From Karstenula rhodostoma CBS 690.94 (Eukaryota > Ascomycota > Dothideomycetes > Pleosporales > Didymosphaeriaceae): 64,000 bases of DNA. Shown one piece after another: positions 10,448 through 19,875 of the stretch. Location of the stretch: assembly GCA_010093485.1 (NCBI GenBank), contig MU001510.1, forward strand, positions 947,709-1,011,708, written 5' to 3'. Below the pieces are notes generated by a model. That model was not told the origin of the DNA. It ran no database searches and worked only from the letters and a program-made list of their open reading frames with translations. Position 1 is the first letter of the stretch. Each line of letters begins with the position of its first letter. Made by a program: the position numbers and the translations under genes.

Positions 10448-13400
10448 TCACCAGCCCTCCCCATGCCTGACATCCAATAGTCTTGCATATCTCGTAAAGT
10501 GTTCATCCTGCTGCAGCATCTTTAGCTCCTCCGGCAGGGTGCCCAGCTCGAGCTCCACACCGCCATCAGCCCTCAGCGGGTGGATGAGCGAAAATCGGAA
10601 GCGCCTATGACCACGCTCAATCTGTGGGCGCACAACTGCTGGCCTGCCCCCGGCAAAAATTCCCTCACCAAATGAGGAGATGTTATCCTCCTGTTCCCAC
10701 AGGATCATGTTAGAAATCATCTCGTTCATGTGCTCCAGACCCATGTTCGCGGTAGCTGGATGGGTGTAGTCCGTCATGGAACGCAAAAGCGTGTACGCAT
10801 CGTGTACCAATGCGGTGTTGACTTTGGCGATTGTTTTGCGAATCAGATATGCAACCTTGGCAAGATTTGTGTTTGGTGAGCACAATTCTTCCACGGGCAT
10901 CATTGTGCGACTCATGATCAGCAAGCTACCAGTATAGGTGGACGGCAGATGACCTGAGAAATAGAGCCTGCCGTCAATTGGAATTTCGAGGATGGACATG
11001 TCGTCTGGACCAAAAGTCTGGCCTCGGTGGTTCTTCGCAACAAGATACCGTGCTCTGATAGCCGTTTGCCACATAAATGCCTGAACAATGTCGCTGATGG
11101 AAGGAATGTGGCTTTTGGCGTCAGAGTGGCCGTTCACATCTTGTTTGAGCTTTTGCAGATTCTCGCGGGAGATCAAAAAGAATGTGCTAGATAAGGAACG
11201 ATCAGAAGGAGCCCTTGGCCACTGAGGTTGCCGTCGGTAGACTGGTCTAAGGTCATCCAGTAAGGCGCCTTTGACGACTGCCTTGTTGTTGCTTTCCCGT
11301 GCTTCAGCGTTGTAGTCGGGTGGGAAGAATGGCAAAAAGTCCCATACGGTATTGTCAACTTCATGAACTGCCTTCGCATGTCCCTCGTGCTGGTAGAGAA
11401 TTTCGGGCAGATTGTGGTTGAAACTTTGAGGATCGTACCAGTCACACGTTGCAGATTGATCTCCCTGCACGTATCTGCAGCAATCTGCCCAGACCTTCAG
11501 AGCCACCAAGGCGCCCTGGCCGTCGAAGCATGTGTGCATGAAGTTCGTGGCCAATATGCATCCACCCTCAATGAAGTTTGCATGAGCCACCATGACGTCG
11601 GCAGGCATACTTGGGAAAGGGTAGCAATCAAGGACGGATTTGTCTTCGTATAGTGAAGGTGCAAACTTGCTGTCTCGAATTGTCGAGAATGAAGGAAGGA
11701 CTTTCGTCATATCTTTGTAGACTAGCTGTCTGGGATTGGATGTAGTCGCCAATGACGGAGGTGGTACTGTAATGGCGTATTCGCCCTTCTTGTAGCCAAA
11801 CTCGAGCTCCGAAGCATGCATCATCTTGCCGTCAAGCTCTGGCATGATCTGGAGAGCACGACACAGACCATTTTGTAGGCGTTCGAAGGTTTGTTGAAAG
11901 TTTGCATCAGGAGGCAACGCAAAGAAGAAGGTGAAACCCATGTAATGATTCGGATTCACTGCGTCAAACGGGTTCATCTTGAATCCCATCCGCCGTTGGT
12001 ATTCGTGTATGGCATTCTGAAGGCCCTCACGTCCGTTCGCTAACCCATCGATGGGTTTCAGGTTAGTCTTCTCGGATCCTTGGTCGTGGTCACTGCCGTT
12101 GGGTTGCCCCTTGGCTTGTCTGTCGGGCTGTTCACCGGGCTGTCCATTTGTTCCTGATTGTGCTTGTTGCTGCAGTAGCTTTCCCAGTTGCGATGAGAAC
12201 TTGGCCAGTGTTGGGTTTGCATACAGATGCCTCGGGGCAATCTGCTCCTGTAACCCTGTAGTTCCTCGAATGACCCTGATTGCTTGGAACACAACGAGAG
12301 AATCCAGCCCCAAGTCGAAGACATCTTCATCTGGATCAGCGCTCTCAATCTCTGGAAACACCGATGCCAAAATTCTCTGGACAGACTGCAAGATGGCTTC
12401 ATCTGAACTTGTGTCGATTGTGTATTCATCGAACTCCTCAATTTGTACCTCATCTCTCGTGGCATAGAAGCGATCAATGAAGTCTTTATATAGGTCCAGA
12501 GTTGCTCGACGCTTGATGGTTGACTTGTCCGTGCGGATGAAGGGTTTTTCTGGCTCTGCAAAGGCAACATAGTCCCTGTGGAACCTGGTCTTTTGGAAAC
12601 CAGATGAGTTAGCGCGCTCAACCTTCTCCCAGATGCTGTCAAACAACTCGTTGTTCCTGGCCGCGGGGTCTTTCAGTTCGATAAGTAGCCCAGCCTGCGG
12701 TTTGCCCTGTCCAATGACGAGGCAGCCCTCGATTGCAGGATGGGTTGTAATCAAGGCTTCCGCGTCCAGAGGCGCAATTTTGTATCCGTTTGACAAAACG
12801 ACGGCATCGTCACTTCTCCCAGTGTATGCATAGAGGTATGTCTTGGTGGGATGTCGCTTGTAGAGATCTTTGAGGTTGACGGAGTGTTGGTCCGGAAACG
12901 TGTAGAAGACGCCTTGAAATAGATCCCATTGAGAGTTTCGATGAACCCAGTGTTCGTAGACTCCTGGCTCGATCTCTTTGAACTCGAACCCTGCGAGTGG
13001 ATGAAACGCAAACCAATGCCAGTCATCTCGTGTCGGCCACAGTACGCCCATGAACAGGCCCTCTGTGGTTCCTGTCAGGTTAAGAACTCGGACGACATCA
13101 TTGACTTTTGTGACAATGCTAGGGCTGACAGGACCTAAAGTCGCGGTTCAAGTCAGCTTCGTTTCATCTTCCAGCCATCCCTGTGCTACTTACCACCAGA
13201 GACGCAAATGAATTTGGCCTTTGTGAATTTTGCCAATACCGATGGAGTCTCGCCCAACTCGTCAGCGAGAGATGGAACAAGATGCCAGATGTCAATATTG
13301 GCATGATCCAGAAGATTCTCGACCAGCGACATGTTGGGCAGAACTCGTGGAGGGCCCAACATGCAATGAAGCTTGAAGAACGCTGGAACAACAATATCCA

Positions 13401-14371
13401 TGAGCATACCAGCACCCTGAAGGTTCCGAAAGATTAGCATCCAATAAGAGATCCAGTACTGCCAAAATAGAGTGACACGATGTAAAAGAAAGGTCTAACT
13501 CACATGGCTCATGGGGAATGAAGAGTAGATCGTGTCTCCTTCATTCCAGTTATCAGTCCACGGTTTGAGCCCGTGATCCCCATCAGTTGGCGGCAGCAAG
13601 CGTACAGCGTCCAATGACCCGATCAACCCATGAGTCCATGAAATCGGTTTCGGAACACCCGTGGTGCCAGATGTATGTGTAATACAGAACGGCTCGTGCA
13701 TGGCTTCTTCAAAGGTCTTTGTGAATGGAAATGCTTCGGTAGTCTCTGCATCCAGAAGCTCTGCCAATGAAGGTAGCTCGAGAATCGTCATAGGTCTTTG
13801 CTTTGTGAAAGCCTCGATAAGAGGAAGCGTTGCTTGACCGTGTGGTCTGATCCATATGTCGCATTTGGCGGCGTTGAGAACCGCCAAAGCACCCTCAACA
13901 TTATTTTTGGGAGATAGAAACAAGGCCTGTGAGCACAGGTGTAAGTTAGAAGTTTTCGGGTCAGCTTGCCGGACAACGTACCCCACAGTTAGCCTTTATG
14001 GCACCGTAGATCAACAGAATGTGTCGCAAATCATCTATGGTTCAAATTAGCAAGAGTAGATGCCTACAGTATCGCCAGTCTAGCTCACGAGGGCCGATAT
14101 AGCCTATCGGCAAGATCTTCCTGTCAGATCCATCATGATGTTCACCATTGCCATTTTCTTGAACTTCATTGCTCTCTTTGAGCCTGTCGTGCAGGAACCA
14201 AGCAGTCTTATCCACTGCTTTTGCAAATGCAGCGGCAGTGATCGTTTGGAAGTGGCTGTTCTGATCTGCAAACGAAGTTAACGAATATATGATGCGATCG
14301 GGCTCGGAACAAGCAAGTTCATCCAAGATCTGAGGTATCAACCTCTTCCCATAGACCTGCGTGCTATCCAT
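10448..14371 (-). CDS. NRPS-like enzyme: adenylation - thiolation - BAHD-type acyltransferase
   Basis: Five exons: 14371-14089, 14034-13982, 13926-13504, 13416-13194 and 13134-10448; all phases agree and give 1222 aa. The adenylation domain (residues about 8-540) has A3 TSGTTGVPK (197-205), A5 GTTEG, A7 YTGRSDD (431-437) and a candidate A10 lysine K535. The carrier domain has DLGLDSL with phosphopantetheine Ser606. After a Gln/Gly-rich linker (about 648-690) comes a BAHD/transferase-type domain with the catalytic HTCFDG (861-866); the usual DFGWG motif is FGEG (1149-1152). There is no thioesterase, reductase or condensation domain in classic form. The likely reaction is to activate a carboxylic acid, tether it, and pass it to an alcohol or amine acceptor. 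The order A-T-transferase matches what I recall of the C-terminal part of CrmA. It is divergent from the isocyanide synthase gene, which suggests shared control. Confidence 0.92.
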
Positions 14372-15131
14372 GGTGATCAGGAGATGGAAGAATAAGTGTG
14401 CAGTTGATATTTTTGCCGTAAAGCGACAGTCCCAGGATTGAAACCGAAAATTGATGGGATAAACACCGATAGTTTGTCAAGTGTCCATGGCTTCCGGTGG
14501 GATCTGACTTTAAAATTTGCTAATTTTATCAAGTCTGCCTTGCGAGACCTAGCTCGGGCACTTAGTTCAGGCACATGGTTAGCTTGGATTGCCTAAATAA
14601 AGATGCAAGAGATATGTGGTATCACAATGACAACACAATCGGAAGGATCACGACATGAGCCCATACGCCAAGGTCCCGCATGGACAGGCCAAGTCTTGAT
14701 CCGACAGTGTAACTGCAAAAGCGAAGTAATATGAGCAAGGTTTCTTATCCTCCATAAGGTTTGAACCTATAATACGGGTCATCAACACCGCGTGCCTACA
14801 CCGCTGATTTACGTGGGCCATCAACACTAGTTTCACCGGATGCCACAGTGACCCACCACTGCCACACAACTCGATATGCAGGTGAATTAGCTTCAGCTGA
14901 TCGATATTTGACGCCTTACGCACTGAAACACGAGTGCTGACGATGTCTGACTGTAGGGTGGATGGAAAGAATGGGAACGTGGTCCTCCAGATAAGATACC
15001 CACTCTCACGCAGTGCAATACGGACAATTTTTGATAGTATGATGGATTTAACCTAGAGCTGCATCCTTTAGACGTTAATTCCAGAATTGCATCTTTGGTT
15101 TCGTTCTTACCATTAAGCGAATGAGAAGGAT

Positions 15132-15139
15132 TGAGCACA
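15132..15139 (-). promoter_or_regulatory. Candidate copper-regulator (Mac1/MacA-type) motif, copy 1
   Basis: TGAGCACA on the plus strand reads TGTGCTCA on the minus strand. From memory, TGTGCTCA is the motif reported for A. fumigatus Mac1/MacA, and it resembles the yeast Mac1 element TTTGCTCA. An eight-base match alone is weak evidence. Confidence 0.35.
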
Positions 15140-15289
15140 TTTGAGATTTGGCGGAGGTGTTGAGGCGTTCATGCTCTAGCCCTTGAGCTCTGCCAATCAA
15201 GATTAAGTTAATCACGAGCTTATTCCTTCGGACATTAACATCGGCGATATGCCTTCTTCCGTTCTCATACATAAGTAAATACGAAGGAT

Positions 15290-15297
15290 TGAGCACA
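15290..15297 (-). promoter_or_regulatory. Candidate copper-regulator (Mac1/MacA-type) motif, copy 2
   Basis: A second exact TGAGCACA, 158 bp from the first, in the second copy of the duplicated segment. It lies 331 bp upstream of the isocyanide synthase start codon. Confidence 0.35.
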
Positions 15298-15627
15298 GTT
15301 AAGGTTCGGTGGAGGCGTTGAGGCGTTCATGCTGCGAACCTTCAAGCTGTGCCGCTCAGCATCCTCTCAATCGCCTCTTTTTTGCTTATGAGGCTGATCA
15401 CGTAATGTTTTAGAGTGGAATTGAGGTTGCCTGTTTTTTGTGACACACTTACCGTATGTGCTTGGCGGAATCTTACGCCCCTCACGTTAGAGAGACGGCT
15501 ACTCGAGTTTGGGAAACAACTACATAAATCGTGACCAATTCTTCGAGCATCCTAGAGAAACTGTTGATCTAATAAGGTCAACGTGATTAGCTTTCAACCT
15601 CTGAGTTTTTGCTGTCACTTCACAGCT

Positions 15628-18279
15628 ATGGCCCCTGCCCTAGATGCATTTCCGGCGACCAATGGCCAAGTGCTGATCGAAAAACCGTCCCCAGCACTCC
15701 CCGAAAAACTTTCGCCTGTCCCTTCCGACAATATGTCACCCAATGATTCGGTTGACATTTCGCCGCACTCAAACACCAGGTCGAAAATGTCTGGCCGCGC
15801 AATAAACGACGTACCAGATCCAAAACCTTCCGAAGCAAACGGCACTACCACCCTCATGTCAACGAGGATTTTGGAAATCATCTTTGACTATGCTCTGAAC
15901 AAATTCGACGACTCCCGAGACCGACTCGAGGCCGGGAGATCCAGGTTCATTGAAGTTCTTAATGAATTCATCAGGGCAGGATCCCAGATCGATATGGCTC
16001 TTCCAGCGTTTCCGTTCAAATCAGCCAACAAAGTCTACAAGGCTCTGGGTTTCCTGCCCGACAAGGCTGAGGAGATAGCCTTGTCACGGTTACACAACAT
16101 GTGCAAACGCATTGAGGAGATCTACGAGCCGGGGGCCAATGTTGTCATTATCTCCGATGGGCTTGTCTACAATGGTTGGTTCCACACCATGTACATGCAT
16201 TCCGTGCTGACGCGCATCGCTAGACTTATTGAGCATATCTGACAGACATACCTGGATTTACGGACAGGCTCTGCGAGCGATGGGGGCCGAAAAGGGCTTC
16301 ACCAACATTAGATTCTCTAGGCTCCGAGACTTTGTTCCTGCCGATTCAACCTTGAAACTGCCAGATAAGATGGACGAGATCTCTTATGTCGCCAACGCCA
16401 CGAATTTTCGTCGATTCATCCTGAACAAATTTGGCATAGATGGCTTGGACGTCGATCAACTCATTGCTACTGATACAGACACCCGTCTGACGTATCAGGG
16501 GTATCGACGGTTCTTGATGTCAGATTTGAGGCACATCTTCACACTTGGAGCCGACCGGAACAGTACTGCATACAAAAGGGAGACGAAGTACCTGGCCAAA
16601 CAGATGCTTGTTCGTGGAGTTGTAAGTTGTTCGATCTCGGATGACACGGAAAGGTGGATTGCTGACACTACAACAGGCTTTCGCAGGAGCAATCAAGCAC
16701 AACTTCCCGAATTATTTGCGGCTCTCTATCCACCAGTCCACCGGGGAGCACAAGGTTTCGATGAGCCTGCTGAACACCAAGACGGGATACACAACTCCTT
16801 GGCATTGCAGTGTCGCTCTGATGGCCGATGGAGAATGGATGAGCGCTCCGATGGGTGACTTTAAGGAGAACACCAGGATGAAGGTCGTCGAGGAGAATGG
16901 TCGTCCAAGCTACTTCCGAGAGATGACCGAGGAAGAATACCTGGAAGACCAGAGACTGGCAGAGGAAGCGGCAAAGCTGATTGAGAAGCCAGTAGTGGAA
17001 GAGCCCCAGGAGCCAGAGAGAAATGAGGACTTCGTCCAATGGGAAGGCTTGACTTACGATCTCAAGAATGGGGCCAAGACGAAACGACTTCTGGATCAAA
17101 TGGACGGATGGCTTAGGGGCGGAACGTTGACGGCATTGATGGTATGTGTTCCTTAGCTCACACATATACATTGCCTGCTCACTAAAATGTTCAGGGGGTT
17201 AGCGGCGCTGGTAAAAGTGTCCTGCTAGACGTATTGGCCAACAGATCAGGCTCAGGTATCGTCCACGGTGATATCCTGGTAAATGGTCAAACTCCAAACT
17301 CCTCCAAGAGTCTATCAGCAACGGTCTATCAGCAAGACTTGCAATTTTCTACTGCGACGGTTAAAGAGGCATTGATCTTCAGTGCCCTCTTGAGGCAACC
17401 CAAGACGACCCCCGTCGTGGAGAAGATTGCCTATGCCGAAGAAGTGCTGAGCCTCGTCGGCATGGAAGCTTTTGCTGATAAAGTTATCGGAGCGTCTGGA
17501 GAGAGTGAGTCGTCCGATCTTCCAAGCCATCCACTGCTTACGATTTGACAGCCCTGAATAGCGAACAAAAGAAGCGGTTGTCGATCGGAGTTGAGCTTGC
17601 TTCCAAACCCACTAACCTGCTCTTGCTCGACCAACCACTGGCAGGACTGGACAGTCAAGCTGCCCTCTCCATATGTCAGCTTCTGCGCCAGATTGGACGA
17701 AAAGGCTTAGCCATCCTTTGTGTCGTCAATCAGCCTTCTGCAAGGCTTCTCCAGACCTTTGATCGCTTACTCCTGCTTGGTGAAGGAGGGAAGCAGCTGT
17801 ATTTCGGCAAGATCGGCCTTTCTTGCAAGACTATGGTCAGCTACTTCGAGAAGAATGGTGCCAGGCTATGCAAAGCAGACGAGAACCCTGCAGAGTGGGC
17901 TCTTGATGTCACTTCCTCAACTGAGAACTCCAACTATGCACAAGACTGGTCGGAGGTCTGGAGCAAGTCTCCAGAGTGCAAGGCGATGAAGAGCAAGCTT
18001 GCTCAGCTGAGGAACAAGTTCTCCGCAACATCGGATCTGGTCGACGATCCTTCAGAGGCCGTTCATCAGTCAGCGCCAGTGTTTGATGCACTGGATTTGC
18101 AGCGTAAGTCAACAACATCTGCTAATGAATTCTTATCTTTAACTCACAGCACTATAGGGGCTTTCTACAAGTATCTCCATTTGGAAAAAATGCAGCTGCC
18201 TGCTGCGCATCCCACAGATGTTTCAGCATCTTGGCTTACAAATGGGGCTACAGTACTTCCACCAGCTTATCTGTCCTGA
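15628..18279 (+). CDS. Isocyanide synthase fused to a degenerate PDR-type ABC nucleotide-binding domain
   Basis: Exons 15628-16174, 16224-16621, 16677-17141, 17195-17504 and 17552-18103, then 18158-18279; 797 aa. Residues about 75-400 are a Dit1/PvcA/XanB-type isocyanide synthase, which turns an amino acid into its isonitrile. It shows IISDGLVYNDLLSISD across intron 1 (D183), RLSIHQS (330-336) and TPWHC (355-359). From about 435 comes the second NBD of a PDR transporter: DGWLRGGTLTALM, Walker A GVSGAGKS (471-478, split exactly by intron 3), a Q-loop YQQD, LNSEQKKRLSIG (575-586), and the NBD end block NPAEWALDV. Walker B reads LLLLDQPLAGLDS, so the catalytic Glu is Gln601. The H-loop reads CVVNQPSA, so the His is Asn633. 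No membrane segment follows. The last intron (18104-18157) is 54 bp without a stop, so retention keeps frame; using acceptor 18149 would end the protein two codons later. The fusion rests on two clean intron joins and a continuous 465-nt exon. Confidence 0.88.
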
Positions 18280-18819
18280 AGAGGTGATGGTGTATAGGGG
18301 CTCCCGGGGCTGAGGAAGACAGTATAGAGGTGCCTGTGGGTGCCCTTGAGCTGCCCGTAAACGGGGGGAGTGCAGACATCTCCCAATCCCAGTGCCTTCC
18401 GTACGCTTTCATTATCGCTAGGGATTGCGGCGTTTTCAATGGATTTCATAGTCCAATGTCATTCGTTGATGAAGTCGATATCCAATGCCAGTGCGGATAA
18501 ACTCGTGTCTCAGCCAAAACGTTCCCATTTGCCCAACCCAGCCTAGCCTGCCACCCCCTCAGATTAGCTGAGATCTCCCGTTCGTGTCGCCCACTGACCG
18601 CTGCGTCGGGAGCTGACAGCTGCCTCAGCTCCCGACGCAGCGGTCAGGCCGGCCCGTCTCACCAAACTCACCTAATACAAACCCGACAGGATATCACATA
18701 GGCTATTTGCCAACCGAGATAATAATCATAAGATTGCGAACGTGTACAAGTTTGTTTTGTTCATACCGTACTTTCTTCTATGCTGACTACTACCACAGAA
18801 AGAATTCTTACGGGTATGG
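18280..18819. other. Convergent intergenic region
   Basis: 540 bp between the 3' ends of the isocyanide synthase fusion and the alpha/beta hydrolase. I looked in all three frames just after 18103 for a PDR transmembrane domain and saw none. The main feature is a long perfect hairpin. Confidence 0.6.
18594..18647. repeat. Perfect 23-bp inverted repeat with 8-nt loop
   Basis: Left arm 18594-18616 and right arm 18625-18647 are exact reverse complements; the loop is CAGCTGCC. The arms are GC-rich (start CTGACCGCTGCG). It sits between two convergent genes, so it could stall or terminate transcription from either side, or be a fold-back relic. No function is proven. Confidence 0.9.
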
Positions 18820-19875
18820 TTACTCATTTCGAGTCGTCATCATCCTCTTCAACCAATTAGCTTTGGCAGCCTTGGCTGACTGAATGACCAAGTGGTCAGC
18901 ATCATTGATCATCTCGAAGATATGGTATGCACCAGGCCAGATGTGCAATTCGCAAGTAGATCCACAGCGCCACATATTCGTCGCAAACTGTACCACCTGA
19001 TCGCGCAATACCTCGCATTCGCCAGCATCAACATAGGTCGGGGGCAGGTTGGAATAGTCCTGGGCGCGGGCCGGTGCGTGGTATGGTGTGACTTTGCCAG
19101 TGCCACGAATATCCGGAAGCACAAGATCCCAACAAGCACGCACCCACTGTGTGCTGGTCGGATTGCCGTACTCAAATTGCTGGTCCGACAGTGTTTCGCA
19201 CCGGTCGTCGAGCTGGGGTGCATACAACATCAGACCTTTGATCGGGATGGAAGGATTCTTCCGGTCGCGAGCCATGAGGCACACCGCTGTAGCCACTATG
19301 CCCCCGCCGGAGACACCGAAGAGCACAATCTGTGATGGATCGATCCCGAGCTTATTGGCATTTTCAGAAAGCCACACAAGTCCGGCATAACAATCTTCGC
19401 TGGGGCCAGGCTGAGGAGTCTCGGGTGACAGGCGATATTCAACAGACACCACGACACAGTCAATGCCTTCGAGAAGGTCAATGATGGGCGTGAGGGCTGT
19501 GAATCTATCTCCACTGACCAATCCACCTCCGTGCATATGGTATAAAACGGGAAGTGGGGTACTCGAGGACTCCTTTGGTGTGAAGATGGAAAGTATGATT
19601 GTAGTGTTGTCGGGTCCAGGAATCGAATGCTCCTCATGAGACAAAAAAGGTTTGTCTCTGAGGATGGTATCTGCACTGAATTCTGTCTCTCCCGTCTCGC
19701 CGTGTGCGCATTGATGCTCGTCTTTGGAGACTCCACGCATCAAGTCAAGATCGAACTCCTCGGGGATTGTAGTAGCATCAAGCAGCTTTGCAAGCTCAGG
19801 GTCATAGGCGGGACGAGGAATGATCCTCGAATCGAGTTTCGCAGCCTGGCTGAATGGGTAAGGATACTGGGTCAT
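18820..19875 (-). CDS. Alpha/beta hydrolase fold-3 (hormone-sensitive-lipase type)
   Basis: An intronless 351-aa protein. It has the oxyanion-hole motif HMHGGGLVSGD, the nucleophile elbow GVSGGG around the catalytic serine, DAGECEVLRDQ that fits the acid region, and AYHIFE for the catalytic histidine. This is the HSL/arylacetamide-deacetylase-like esterase group (Pfam Abhydrolase_3), usually cytosolic; I see no signal peptide. Substrates of the family are esters or lactones. It converges on the isocyanide synthase fusion across 540 bp. If it belongs to the cluster it could hydrolyse an ester intermediate or release the product made by the A-T-BAHD enzyme; that is inference. Length is normal and no catalytic residue is missing. 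Confidence 0.88.
   Translation of the reverse strand: MTQYPYPFSQAAKLDSRIIPRPAYDPELAKLLDATTIPEEFDLDLMRGVSKDEHQCAHGETGETEFSADTILRDKPFLSHEEHSIPGPDNTTIILSIFTPKESSSTPLPVLYHMHGGGLVSGDRFTALTPIIDLLEGIDCVVVSVEYRLSPETPQPGPSEDCYAGLVWLSENANKLGIDPSQIVLFGVSGGGIVATAVCLMARDRKNPSIPIKGLMLYAPQLDDRCETLSDQQFEYGNPTSTQWVRACWDLVLPDIRGTGKVTPYHAPARAQDYSNLPPTYVDAGECEVLRDQVVQFATNMWRCGSTCELHIWPGAYHIFEMINDADHLVIQSAKAAKANWLKRMMTTRNE

Larger units (their letters stand above)
15096..15355. repeat. Duplicated segment, two copies 158 bp apart
   Basis: Copies of about 100 bp at roughly 15096-15198 and 15254-15355. Both contain AAGGATTGAGCACA (second at +158), a GGYGGAGGYGTTGAGGCGTTC block and a following GAGCT/AAGCT-TGCC end. 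Sequence between and around the blocks has diverged, so this is an old duplication. Each copy brings one TGAGCACA octamer. Confidence 0.75.
14372..15627. promoter_or_regulatory. Shared divergent promoter of the NRPS-like and isocyanide synthase genes
   Basis: A 1256-bp gap separates the two divergent start codons. I see no gene in it. It contains a duplicated segment of about 100 bp and two exact TGAGCACA octamers, described separately. The divergent arrangement of two enzymes expected to act on one product suggests coordinated expression; that is inference. Confidence 0.6.

Noticed and set aside
17552..18103. RIP-type mutation as the cause of the NBD changes
   Set aside because: The altered codons need G-to-C and C-to-A changes, not C-to-T or G-to-A, and no stop codons have appeared.
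18158..18320. A remnant of the PDR transmembrane domain after the NBD
   Set aside because: None of three frames gives hydrophobic helices or family motifs.
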